64,000 nucleotides of DNA from contig JAJFZO010000344.1 in NCBI GenBank assembly GCA_021397835.1, forward strand, positions 682,001 to 746,000, written 5' to 3'. Below are positions 38,339 through 50,300 of the stretch, piece by piece. Position numbers and translations under genes: made by a program. Under the pieces are notes generated by a model that had not been told where the DNA came from, made no database searches, and saw only the letters and a list, made by a program, of their open reading frames with translations. Origin of the DNA: Moringa oleifera. Taxonomy: Eukaryota; Streptophyta; Magnoliopsida; Brassicales; Moringaceae. How positions within the stretch are numbered: the first letter of the stretch is position 1; every line of letters begins with the position of its first letter.

Positions 38339-41215
38339 TGAATTTTAGTGCACTTTTAGAATCTGTTCTAGAGTTAGGGGAAGAAGCAATGAATTCTATA
38401 AGTAGTGCTAAACACTTTGATCTAATGGCTTCATTTTGTACAATCTTCTTACGGCTAGAGAGAGGAAGTAAAGAGCATGCCATTAATCTGTTTCCTTTCA
38501 GTGTCACATCCAAACGATTAAATTTAAGTGTGCTTATCTCGAATTCTTTCTGCACTGAGGGGCCATGGTGAGGGGAGAATTCCTCAAGCAACAAATTCTG
38601 CTTTCATTAATAGAGCCTTAAATTACACACTCACCATCACCACTAAAACAATGTGTTTTATAGTGCATCTAGGTGATGGAATCTAGAATTTCCCCTAGAG
38701 GTGCTAAAAATATTAATCTAATGGCCTTCATTTTTTATAATTTACTCACGGTTAGAGAGAGGGAGCATGAGAAAGCATGCCATGAATCTATTTCCTTTTA
38801 GAATTGCATCCTAATGATCAAATTTTAAGCGTGCTTATCTAGAATGTGTTCTAAAGTGAGGGGCCATGAGTCAAGGAAGGAATTCCTCAAGCAATGGATT
38901 CTGCTTTCACTAATAAAAGCCCCAATGAGTCACTCACCATTAATTAAAACAAAGTGTTGTTTAGTGCATCTTGGTGATGAAATCTTCATTTTTTCGAAAA
39001 AAAGTAGAAAACTTTGATCTAGTGGCTTTCATTTTTAAAAATCTTCTCACGGTTAGAGACAGGGAGCAAGAGAGAACATGCTTTGAATCTATTTCCCTTT
39101 AGAGTTGCATCTCAATGGCCCAATTTTGAGTATGCTTATCTAGAATATGGATTATGTTCTAGAGTAAGTGGTCATGAGTCAGTTGAGGAATTCCTTAAGC
39201 AACAAATTCTACTTTCACTAATAAAACCCCCAGTTAATCACTCAACATCACTACTAAAACAAGCTGCCTTACAGTACATCTTGGTGATGAAATCTTGAAA
39301 TTCTAAGAGAAGTGCCAACAACTTTGATCTAATGGCCTTCATTTTCTACAATTTTTTATAAACAGAGAGGATGAGCAAGAGATAGCACATTGTGAATCCT
39401 TTTTCCTTTAGACTCATATCGTTATGGTCAAATTTTAAGTTTATTTATCTGGAATGTGTTCTAGAATGAGGGGCCATGAGTGCAGCAAGGAATTTCTCAA
39501 GTAATAGATTCTCTTTTCACTAATAGAACCCATAATTATTCACTCACCCTAACTACTTAAATAAGGTGCCTTCTTGTGCATCTTTGTGATGGAATCTTAA
39601 AATTCCTGGTGAAGTTTTAAACACTTTGATTCATTAGCTTTCATTTTCGAAAATCTTCTTCCTGCTAGAGAGTAAAGCAAGAAAGAGCATGTCATGAATA
39701 TTTTTTCCTTTACAGTTAAGTTTCAATGGTCAAATTTTAAGTGTGCCTATGAAATGTGTTTCTAAAGTCAAAGGAGGAAGCAACAGATTCTGTGAGAAGT
39801 GCTAAACACTTTGATTTAAAGGCCTTCATTTTCTATAATCTTCTCACGACTAGAGAGAGGGAACAAGAGAAAGAATATCGCGAATTTGTTTCCCTTTAGA
39901 GCTGCACCCTAAAGATCAAAGTTTATATGCACCTATCTAAAATATTTTTTAGAATGAGGTGCCCCATGAGGAAAGGGAGGAATTCCTTCAGTAACGGATT
40001 TTACTTTAACTAAAAGAACCCCCAATTACTTACTCATCATCTCTACTGAAATAACGTGCTTCTTAGTGCATCTTAGTGATGGAATCTTGACTTTTTCAAA
40101 GAAGTCCCAATAAATATGATCCAATGACCTTTATTTTTTACAATCTTCTTGTGACTAAAAAGAGGGAAAAAGAGAGAGCACACAATGAATCCTTTCTTCT
40201 TTATAGCTAAGTCCTAACAGTCAAAGTTTAAGTGCGTTTTTGGAATGTGTTCTAGAGTTAAAGAAGGAAGCAATAGATTCTCTGAGAAGTGCTAAAAATT
40301 TTGATCCAATGGCTTTCATTTTCTATAATCTGCTCACAGCCAGAGAGAATGAGCCAGAGAGAGCACACTGTGGATCCTTATCCATTCATTGCAAAGTCCC
40401 AATAGTCAAATTTTAAATGCGCTTCTGGAATATGTTCTAGAATTAAAGTAAAAAGAAATGGATTCTTTGAGAAGTGCCAAACATTTTGATCCAATGGCCT
40501 TCATTTTCTATAATCTTTCATGGCTAGAAAAAGAAAGCAAAAAGAAGCACGTCGTGGATCCGTCTTCCTTTAGAGTCACATTTCAATGGTCAAATTTTAA
40601 GTGTGCTTATCTTGAATGTGTTCTAGAGTGAAGAACCATGAGTGAAAAAACAATTCTTTAAACAATAGATTATGCTTTCACTGACATAACCCCCAATTAC
40701 TCACTCACCATCACCATTAAAACAAGCTACCTTCTAGTGCATCTTAGTGATGGAATCTTGAAATTCTCAATGAAGTACTAAACACTTTGATCTGATGGAC
40801 TTCATCTTTTAAAATCTTCTCATGACCAGAGAGAGGGAGCAAGAGAGATCACATCGTCAATCATTTTCCCTTTATAGTTAAGTCCCAATGGTCAAATGTT
40901 AAGTGCGCTTTTGGAATGTGTTCAAAAGTTAGGGGAAAAAGTAATGGATTCTATTAAAAGTACTAAACACTTTGATTCAATGGCCTTCATTTTCTACAAT
41001 CTTCTTATGACTAGAGAGAGGAAATAAGAGAAAGCACGTCGTGAATCATTTCCCTGTAGACCTACATCCCAACAGTCAAATTTTTAATGTGCTTATCTGA
41101 AATGTGATCTTAAGTAGAGGCCATGAATAAGAGAAGGAATTCCTCAAGCAATAGTTTTGCTTTCATTAATAGAACCTTCAATTACTCACTCCCCATCACC
41201 ACTAAAATAAGTTAA
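38339..41215 (+). repeat. Two-form tandem satellite array (300-bp and 185-bp units)
   Basis: Eleven head-to-tail units can be registered on the motif TTTGATC(T/C)AATGGCC at about 38,417, 38,711, 39,012, 39,322, 39,623, 39,810, 40,117, 40,300, 40,485, 40,787 and 40,970. Spacing is either about 294-310 bp (long form) or 183-187 bp (short form), in the order L L L L S L S S L S L(partial). A partial short unit opens the array. The short form lacks about 117 bp present in the long form. Units differ by 15-25 percent by eye. All point the same way. Open frames here are by-products. Confidence 0.92.
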
Positions 41216-41279
41216 TTTAGGTGGCAGGTTTTGGCTTTTGGATTGTAACACTTGTTGCTTGAAGGATTTGATCTAACTA
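41216..41279 (-). repeat. LTR stub of copia C
   Basis: This is the reverse complement of the first 64 bp or so of the copia B and H LTR. It contains GGCAGGTTTTGGC and a GATTTGATCTAAC end next to the PPT complement CTCCTCCCT. The tandem array cuts it off on the left. Confidence 0.7.
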
Positions 41280-44195
41280 ACTCCTCCCTGATCCAGCAAG
41301 TAGCCCAGTGCATATCAAAGCTAATCCTTTCTCTTTTCTCTCAACCTATGCCAATGCTCAAAATCTTCAAGTACTTTGAGTGATTTTGAATGAGGGACAC
41401 ACTTTATGGCCATATCTGCTGGGTTATCCTTAGTTGAGATTTTCTGGAGCATTATGTAGTCTCGTTCCACTTTTTCTCAAAGAAAGTGATACTTAACATC
41501 AAAATGCGTAGTTTGTTCAATTTTTACATAGATGAATAACTGATTGACCATTTGAAAACATCATTAAACCTAAGCTATACATCTTCAATTGCTTTAATAG
41601 TTCAAGCAATCATACACCTTCTTTGAACCTTTCTATCGTGGCTATATACTCAGCCTCTGTAGTGGAGAGAGCTACTATCTGTTGAAGTTGCACCTTTCAA
41701 CTAATGTAGCACCTATCAAGCATGAAAATAAAGTTCAGAGTGACCTTATTTTCTTTTTATGATCTACAAAATTAGCATCAACATATCCAACAAGTCCTTG
41801 CTAGATGAGTCCTTCCTTGGCATATATCAATCCATAACGCTTGGTTCCATTGATATATCTTAGCAACCACTTCATTGCTTATTAGTGTTCTTACCTAGAT
41901 TGGCCACATACTTGCTAAGAAGGCTAATTACATAGGATAAATCAAGCCTCCTGCAGATTATAGCATACATGAGTGACCCTACTATATTTGAGTAAGATGT
42001 ACTACTCATTTCCATTTTTTCTTCTTTTAAATTTAGGCAGCTATAGGTAGACACTTGTAAGTGTTTTCCCAAGGGTGTGGTGACAGGTTTTGCTTAGTGC
42101 ATAAAGAATTTTTCAGCCACTTTTGTAGATAGTTTTCTTGGGAGAGCTTCAGCCTTCTCTTAATTCTATTTCTCTAAATTTCCATCCCCAAGATTCTTTT
42201 GGCTTGCCTTAGGTCCTTCATATCAAACTCCTTATTCAAAATTTTCTTGGTGGCTAAATGATTCTCTTGTCCCTATCTCAAGCCAACTGTATTGAGTAAT
42301 TGATCATGGTCATCTCCACACTACAGCTCTTATTGATTATCATTTACAAGGATAATTCATTGGTGCTCTCTTTATGAGCTTGAACTAAGTTATTTAGATG
42401 CTTGTCTAGTAGAGGCTTGAGATCTTTTTGATTCTATCTTAACCTTAATGACTCCCCTGCATTCCTTCAATCCTTTTAGATTCTCATTACTTGTGGTAGG
42501 ACCTCCTTATTGAGCATATGGCAGAGAAGTCTCTTGGAATGTGACATCTCTACTAATCAAACTCTTATAGACTCCTTCTTTTTTATATAGATCTTATAGC
42601 TAATTATGTGATAGTTATTATCCCCCAATAAGCCTTGCCACGGCCAGAGGTGAATACTATATGCCTCACCTTTCCATGATGGTTTTATTGATCCTTTGAG
42701 TAACTCCATTCTATTCTGGAGTTTCCTCACTGTCTTATGCCTCAAAATCCCATGCTTCCTGCAATAAGTACAAAAGATGAGCTACAAAACTACAAACCAT
42801 TACTAGTTCTCATGGCTTTATGCTTTTTTCCAATTTGGTTCTCTATTAACATATTCCATTCTTTAAACCTTTCAGAGCATTTATCTTTTGTTTTTAACAT
42901 ATATAGCCATATCATTCCTAAAAAGTCATCAGCAATAGAGAGGAAGTACATGCATCCACCATGGGTTAGAGTTGCCTCTGGCCCCCATAAATTCGACTGC
43001 ATATAATCCATAATTTCGATTGTCCCTAACTACTTCAACTTGTATTGCTTGGCAAACACACGCTACTCATAAAACTTAAGATTTGAAACTTTATTCTTGC
43101 CTAATAGTCCTTAATTACTAAAGATTTGAAGCCCTTTCTTATTACAATGCCCAAACCTTCTATGCTAGAGTTGAGCAGCGCCAAGTTCTTCTTCAACAAC
43201 CACTACTACTTCTCCTGTCATAACCTTACCTTTAAGAATGTATAGGCCATTTTCTTTAATTCCTTTTAAGATCATCGAGCAACCTTTTAAGACTTTAAGA
43301 GCACCTCTCTCAATATTGAAGGAGTATCCTTTACCATCCAAAGAGCCTAAGGAAATCAAGTTTTGCCTTAGTTAAGGCACATGCCTCACTTCCTTTAAGA
43401 TCTTAATAGTTCCATCTTTCAGCTTAAAAGTTATGGTTCTAATGCCTTTAACTTCATAGGATTAATCATTCCCCACGATAATTCATCCTCTTTTTACCTC
43501 TTTATAGTCTTGAAACCACTCAGCCTTGGGATACATTTGATAGGTGCCAGCAGAGTCAAGAATCTATTCATTTAAGACTTTGGATTCTATCACTGCTAGC
43601 ACATCACCTTCTTTTTTGAAAGAATCTGCAGCTACAGCTGTATCAACCTCCTTAGTGGGTTGCTCAACTTGCTTTCTCTTAAAATCTCTACAAAACCTCT
43701 TAGTATGGTCAGGTTTCAATAGAAGAAATATTTCTTAACAAGGTCTTTTGATTAAGACCTTATAGGGCTTTTGGACTAGTCTTTGGTAAAAATCTTGTTG
43801 AAAGATTGCATTCTTTTTTTTACTTCTTCCTTTGGCACATAAAGCTTCCTTTAATGAAGATCCAAACGTTGTTGTTCCTCTTCATTTCTTGATCCTTGGA
43901 CCTGATCGTAGGCTCTAACCCTCATGGATAAAGTTTCTTTGTTGCACCTGATTATATCCCTTAACTGGTGGAAGGCTAGTGGTATTGAGTCGAGCAAGAT
44001 AATTGCTTCATCTTTGTCATTGAACTTCCCACTCATATTTTCAAGATAGATCATATTTTTAAGATCGATTAAAATCTTGAAGAATTCATCCAAGTTCTCA
44101 TCAAGGCATTTATCTTTATCCATCTTGTAACCATAAAAATCTTGTCTTGAGGTAGATTCTATTGGTTAAATTTTTAGTCATGCAAAAACTTTTAA
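41280..44195 (-). mobile_element. Degenerate Ty1/copia C gag-pol, right arm of the inverted structure
   Basis: Read leftward from 44,195: partial gag (43,851-44,195, starting at the same MTKxLTNRIYL point as copia B, with MDKDKCLDENLDEFFKI), protease (about 43,400-43,560), GAG-pre-integrase (about 43,165-43,360, MISLGSLDGKGY), integrase core (about 42,790-43,020, WGPEATLTHGG and the LKTKDKC block), the integrase end, a deletion near 42,260 that removes most of reverse transcriptase including YVDD, then the late RT block (GSLMYAIICRR, 41,872-42,072), RNase H and C-terminus. Its deletions are the complement of those in copia B. Many stops and frameshifts are present. Confidence 0.85.
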
Positions 44196-44204
44196 GTTTA
44201 TTCC

Positions 44205-45060
44205 ATCCTCTACTGTAATAGGCTGAATGATGTAAATCATGATTTACAACATGCCTTATTTTCACTATGTAATCAGCTTGCTTAGTAGATACATGGCTAA
44301 TCCTAAGAAAGAGCACTAGAGGCTATGAAGTAGCTTCTAAGATGCCTAAATGGGACCATAAATCATGGATTAATCTATGAGAAAAAAGTCTTATGCAGCA
44401 AGGTTAATAGGACATGTAGGTTCTGATTTTCTGGTAACGGAGACAAAAGAGGATCATTGCCTGCATGTGTTCATTTATGAAGGTTGTTGTGTAAGTTGAA
44501 AGGCTTTACTTCAACCAATTGTAGCCTTGTCCAACACAGAAGCAAAATATGTAGCAATGACTGAGGGTTTAAAAGAGTGAATCTAGTTGCCTGGATTTCT
44601 AAAGGAATTGGGGTTATCTAACTTAAATATGATCTTTTTTTTTTTTTTTCAGATGGCTAGCCAACAACTAAAGATAACCTTTCAGATATGGCCACAAAGA
44701 CTATTTCTTTTGGAAAGTTATAGAGATGCAAAGAGCTGCTAAGGATAGGTATAGGATGATGATTTTGTTTGTCATGCGGTAAAGTCTGCATTAATAACAC
44801 TTTTGGTAAATCAAAGTGGAGAATGTTGCAGATAAGGTAAAGAATATTACTAAAAGTGATCAAGCAAAGTTACAAAAAAAAAAAAAAATTAAAGCATTGT
44901 TCCTTTGCTTAGATGTAGTTGGCCTAGCTGGACTTAATAAGTTGCAGAACCAATCAACAAACTTCAAATGTATTAATGAAGCTGCCAGTTGGACTTTACT
45001 TAGGTCACATCAACCAGAAACATCTTGCAAACCAATATAAGAGCTGGTTTGATAGGATGT
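44205..45060 (+). mobile_element. Ty1/copia 3' fragment E plus start of its LTR
   Basis: The plus strand gives a block equivalent to GSLMYAM, then SLLSRYMANPKKEH, a WLLRCLNGT-like block and RNase H, with an internal deletion next to a long T run (about 44,634-44,649). A PPT (AAAGTGGAGAA) ends at 44,823 and is followed by TGTTGCAGATAAGG, an LTR-type start. It is the inverted counterpart of fragment D. The LTR start resembles that of the LTR at 57,002. The right border is uncertain. Confidence 0.7.
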
Positions 45061-45677
45061 TTCTAAACCTTGTCTCACTTGCTATAATCCCCTTTGGATG
45101 ACCTAATGAAAGACAATGACTTTTTGCTTTAGAGTGAGCATGACAAAATTTCATTTTGAAGAATGCCACACTATCCAAAAAGAAAGAAACTAAATGGAAA
45201 TTTCTTCATCAAACTAGTTATTCTTTTCAATCAAGGGACACAAAGACCCAAAAGGATGAAAATTGTAAGTGGATACCTGGCAATGATTTTCTATTAGCAG
45301 GCTATTACTTCTTAGAGAATGATTTTACTGCAGATAGAAGTTCTGACAATCATGTGGACCACCATATTTTAAGGTGACATTTAACTAATGAACCATTTAA
45401 TACTGAGCATAATTGGAGGAATAGATCAGCTAAAGATGCGTTATGTTTTCCTTTTCATGAATTTGACAACAAATTAGAGAGGAAGCCTACCACTTAATGG
45501 AGCTATACTTGACCAAAAGCAAGGAGATCTCCACTGAAAGATTTAATATCCCAGAAGTTGATGGTAAAAATAGGAGTTCTGATTATTTTGATGGTAAAAA
45601 TAGGAGTTCTGATTATTTTGCAAGGACCTTCTGATAGCTTAACATGGCTAAAGATTCTAGTTTACTTGAAAGAGCTT
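45061..45677 (+). other. Unassigned flank with coding-like texture
   Basis: A 73-codon frame (45,156-45,377) continues past a stop in a fairly protein-like register (segments NEPFNTEHNW and PFHEFDNKLERKP). I do not recognise it. It could be captured gene sequence or LTR DNA read by chance. A perfect 30-bp tandem duplication lies near its end, just before the Athila insertion. Confidence 0.35.
45560..45619 (+). repeat. Perfect 30-bp tandem duplication
   Basis: The block starting GATGGTAAAAATAGGAG at 45,560 is repeated exactly at 45,590. Identity and an in-frame length suggest a recent slippage event. Confidence 0.95.
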
Positions 45678-46875
45678 TGATAGAATGCATAATAATCATA
45701 TATATTATTATATTTTTCCATATTTTATTGGTTATAAATGATTAAATCTTGGATTTTGACTATGTTTTATATTTAATAGGGTGGATTGAGGAAATCAACT
45801 AAGATGGACTCAAATTCATTATTTGAAGATATAAAGTTGGATTCCTAAGAGATGTGGATGAACTGGAAGATGTCTTTGGATAAGGCGCTGAGACTCCCAA
45901 TAACATTGGAATTTCACCGAACCAAGACTTTATCTTTTATTTAAAAAGCAATTGTAGAATTTTATCTTTATCTTTATCTTTAAGAGTCCTAGTTAAAATA
46001 GGTTATTATGTTTAAGGATTATTATATAAAGGGGAGGTAGTTCCTTCAAAAGAACATCCAGAGTTTATTTTTTACTTTCTTCTTTTCGTAGGTTTTTTTT
46101 TTCATGGATTGCTAAACATCTCTTCCAGTCAAAGGATAATCAAGGGTTTGATTCTTCAGAATTGTGAGATCTAACTGATTTTATTTGTTTTTTATTTCTT
46201 CATTGTTTATTTATCTTCTGTGCTTATTGAAAATATTATCTTGGTTGTTTGCAACAAAAAGGGCCCTTTGTTTAATCATCAAAATAATAGGTTACTATTT
46301 AAAACTTTAAATCCGTAATTGTTTAAGTGTTCTAATATAAGTAGTAAATAACATAGTTGATTACAAAAGAGGTTTTCAATTTATGTTATGAAGATAAATA
46401 ATCTAGTTTAAATAAACCTACATATGTGTTTATTGGCTAGAATTGGTAGTTTTTCTAATTCTTAATGCTATTGGTAAATTAAATCCTAAGATCGTATCTA
46501 GGGTTATTTATTGATAAGAGAAATAATTAGAGATCGTATCCTGATTATCAAAGAAGTAAGGAAAAACAGGTTGTTAGGTGGTACCAACAACCATAACTAA
46601 TTCAGTGAAGATTAAAAGATTTTTATCTTTGCATCAATGATCAATTCCTAAATCAAACCTGAAATTATACCTTTGACTGGATACTTTATTACATTAATTT
46701 TTTCTTTCCTATTTGATCTATTTTTAACTCCTCAAACCCTCTTTTCTTTTATTTTATTTTGCAAAAAAATAAATCTAACCAATCTTTGTGGAAACGACCT
46801 TGCTCATCTATACTACAAGTTTAATATTTTGAGCAAGAATTTAGGAATTTAATTTGTTGGTCTCGACAACCACCA
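45678..46875 (+). repeat. 5' LTR of the Athila element
   Basis: It begins TGATAGAATGCATAATAA, the same 18 bp that follow the PPT at 54,278. The right border is set by the primer binding site at 46,881 and is uncertain by a few bases. It contains a TATA box and ends in a region with the CTCGACAACCACCA block. Because only 18 bp of the 3' LTR survive, LTR divergence cannot be used to date the insertion. Confidence 0.8.
46023..46029 (+). promoter_or_regulatory. LTR TATA box
   Basis: TATATAA followed by AGGGGAGG lies about 345 bp into the LTR. It is the best TATA match in the LTR and the likely core promoter of the genomic RNA. Confidence 0.55.
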
Positions 46876-46880
46876 ATTTT

Positions 46881-46900
46881 TGGCGCCGTTGCCGGGGATT
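46881..46900 (+). other. Primer binding site, tRNA-Asp
   Basis: TGGCGCCGTTGCCGGGGAT is the complement of the 3' end of plant tRNA-Asp(GTC) including CCA, over at least 19 bases. This PBS is characteristic of the Athila group. It lies only 22 bp upstream of the likely gag start. Confidence 0.9.
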
Positions 46901-46922
46901 GGTTTTAATTAGATTTATTTTA

Positions 46923-47330
46923 ATGCTCCGTTCTTCTGGTGCAGGTGATCTAGTTCCATACGATCCTGAAATTGAGAAGACAGCAAAAAGATTCAGGAAG
47001 GAAGCTAAATTACAAAGCCAACAAGAATCTTCACTTTCATCTTTTGAATCGAATTTAGTATTTAATTTAGTTGATTCATCTAGTGATTCTAGAATAGAAC
47101 AAGACATGGCTAATGAAGAGAGAACTTTGAGGCAATTGGCTGCACCAGAAGTAAATCAACAGCCATTCTGCATTCAATATCCAATTTTACAAGCAGATTT
47201 TGAGTTAAAGTCTGGTTTGATCCATTTGCTCCCGAAGTTTCACGGCTTTGAGAATGAAGATCCTCACAAGCATCTAAAGGAATTCCATGTGGTGTGCTCA
47301 AGCCTAAAACCACAAGGAGTAACTGAAGAT
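46923..47330 (+). pseudogene. Athila gag, N-terminal part, frameshifted
   Basis: The start at 46,923 is chosen because it follows the primer binding site closely and opens the frame that leads into the conserved Athila gag block. Residues 1-60 are polar and variable. From codon 62 on (MANEERTLRQLAAP) the sequence matches the family, including SGLIHLLPKFHGF and EDPHKHLKEFHVV. The frame ends at a premature stop (47,361-47,363), while family similarity switches to the next frame just after 47,330, where one base appears to be missing. Gag would form the particle, so this copy alone should not produce a complete Gag. Confidence 0.85.
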
Positions 47331-47332
47331 AA

Positions 47333-50300
47333 ATCAAATTACGTGCTTTTCCATTCTCACTGACTGAAAAAGCAAAAGATTGGTTGTTTTATTTACCTTC
47401 TGGTTTTGTGACCACATGGATAGAGATGGTAACATTATTTCTTGATAAATTTTTCCCTGCTTCACGAGCTACTAGTATTAGAAGGGAAATATGTGGGATA
47501 AAGCAGAGAGATATTGAAACCCTTCATGAGTATTGGGAAAGATTTAAACAACTGTGTGCAAGTTGTCCTCAACATGGAATTTCTGAACAACTTCTCATTC
47601 AGTATTTTTATGAAGGATTACTACCCATGGAAAGAAGGATGATGGATGCAGCTAGTGGAGGTGCTATAGTAAATAAAACTCCTCGTGAAGCTAGAGATTT
47701 GATTTCCACCATGGCTGCTAACTCACAACAGTTCGGATTTAGACAAGATACATCTTTAAAAAGGATTAATGAGGTAAATATATCTTCTCTTGAAAATCAA
47801 ATAGCCAATCTAACTTCTCTTGTTCAACAATTGGCTGTAGGAAACGTGCAACAAGTTGAAGCTTGTGGGATTTGTGCTGCTACTGGTCATCCAACTGACA
47901 TGTGTCCTACACTTCAAGATGATCCTTATAAGGATGCTAATGTAGTTGGAGGATTCTCAGGTCCACCACAAAAGAAGTATGACCCTTATTCAAATACATA
48001 TAACCTAGGATGGAGGGATCATCCCAATCTTAGTTATGGAGCAAGACCTCAATTTCAATCTAGACAACCAGCTCCACCACCACAACCTCATCCAAATTCA
48101 GGTATGTCTCTTGAAGATATTGTTAAATCACTTGCATCTAACACACAACAATTTCAGCAGGAGACAAGAACAAGTATTAGAAAGTTAGAGGATCAAGTAG
48201 GTCAACTAGCATCTTCAATGAACAGATTAGAATCTCAAGGAAAATTGCCTTCACAAACTATTGTTAACCTAAAACAGAATGCTAGTGCAATTATCTTGAG
48301 AAGTGGAACTGAGTTAAAAGAACCTGGCAAGATTACCAAAGGATGCATCTCAAGAGAAGAGACTGAAAAAGAAGTAGTTCCTCAACCAGAGCTTGACCAG
48401 CCTAAGGGATCTAACAGAGAGCAACCAAAAACTTCCATGTTAATTCCTCCCTTGCCTTCTAGATTATCTAAATCTAAAAAGAATGAGGAGGAAGAAAAGG
48501 AGATTTTTGATACCTTTCGCAAGGTCGAGGTAAATATTCCTTTACTTGATGCAATTAAACAAGTACCTCGATATGCCAAATTCTTGAAAGAGTTATGCAC
48601 CAATAAGAGAAAATTAAAAGGTAATGAATTTGTAAGTATGGGGGAAAATGTTTCAGCTGTTCTTCAGAAAAAATTACCTCCTAAATGTAAGGACCCAGGT
48701 TTGTTTACTATTCCTTGCAAAGTTGGTAATGTTAAGATTGAGAAAGCGATGTTAGATCTAGGTGCTTCAATAAATGTCATGCCATTATCCATTTACTCAT
48801 CTTTGAACGCTGGACCATTAAAAGAAACTGGTGTGATTATTCAACTTGCTGATAGATCTAATGTATATCCTGAGGGAGTTTTGGAGGATGTTTTGGTACA
48901 AGTTAGTGGATTGATTTTTCCTGCTAATTTTTATGTGCTTAATATGGAGGAAGATGATTCATCTAACTCATTAATTTTGTTAGGAAGACCATTCCTAAAA
49001 ACATCCAAGACAAAAATTGATGTGCATGATGGTACACTTACAATGGAATTTGATGGTGAAATTATTAAATTTAATATTTATGATGCCATGAGATATCCTA
49101 GTGATTTATCTTCTGTTTTTGCTATGGATGTTATTGAACCTTTAGCACAGAAAATTTTTGATTTAAGTGATGAAGATAAGTTAAAAGTTGTACTTAATAA
49201 GAGTTTAAGTTTTGGAAGATCACAAAAAATCTTGCAAAAGTTTACATTGGATTCAGACTTGCAGGATACAATTCATGAATTGGAATCACTACAACCTATG
49301 AGGTATGACATTTCTTATATTGATTTGCCTCTTTCTCACACAAAACTTCTTCCTTCTATTATACAGGCACAAAAATTAGAGCTAAAACCCCTACCAGGTC
49401 ATTTAAAGTATGTCTTTTTAGGAGAAAAAGAGACTCTTCCAATCATAATCTCTAATAAACTTTCCATCTTAGAGGAAGAAAAATTGACTCGAGTACTTAA
49501 AGAGTATAAAAAGGCCATTGGTTGGACCATAGCCGATATTAAGGGATTAAATCCTTCCACATGCATGCATAGGATACTATTAGAGGAAGATTGTAAACCC
49601 TCCAGGCAACCCCAACGTAGATTGAATCCGCCTATGATGGAAGTGGTAAAGAAAGAAATCTTGAAGCTTCTTGATGCAGGTATGATCTATCCAATTTCAG
49701 ATAGTGAATGGGTAAGCCCAATTCAAGTTGTTCCAAAGAAAACCGGTATAACAACAATAGAAAATCCTGATGGTGAGTTAATACCCACTCGTATTCAAAA
49801 TGGATGGAGGGTATGTATAGATTATAGGAAGTTAAATGCATCAATTAGAAAAGATCATTTTCCTCTTCTATTTATTGATCAAATGCTAGAAAGATTAGCA
49901 GGTCATAGCCATTATTGTTATCTTGATGGTTATTCAGGTTTTCATCAAATCCCTGTTGCACCTGAAGATCAAGAGAAAACAACATTCACATGCCCATTTG
50001 GTACTTTTGCATATCGGCGCATGCCATTTGGACTTTGTAACGCTCCCGCTACATTTCAGAGGTGTATGGTTAGTATATTTTCTGATTATATAGAGAACAT
50101 CATAGAGGTGTTTATGGATGACTTTACAGTTTATGGTGATTCTTTTGATGCATGTTTAACTAACCTTACCAAAGTACTTAAAAGATGCATAGAAAAGAAC
50201 CTTGTTTTAAATTATGAAAAGTGTCACTTTATGGTTAATCAAGGTATTATTCTAGGACATGTTGTATCCTCTAAGGGAATTGAAGTTGATAAAGCTAAGG

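Noticed and set aside
38128..38594. Overlapping frames of 147 and 102 codons
   Set aside because: They span the LTR stub and the first satellite unit, and the other units do not keep the frames open.
38339..41215. CRISPR-like array
   Set aside because: The units are 185-300 bp and diverged, with no short exact repeats or unique spacers, in plant nuclear DNA.
34270..44830. Idea of a recent perfect palindrome or assembly mirror artefact
   Set aside because: The arms differ by many substitutions and by independent deletions, and the central array is not palindromic, so a simple mirrored assembly error is unlikely.
45678..46875. Use of the Athila LTR pair to estimate insertion age
   Set aside because: Only 18 bp of the 3' LTR remain, too little for a divergence estimate.
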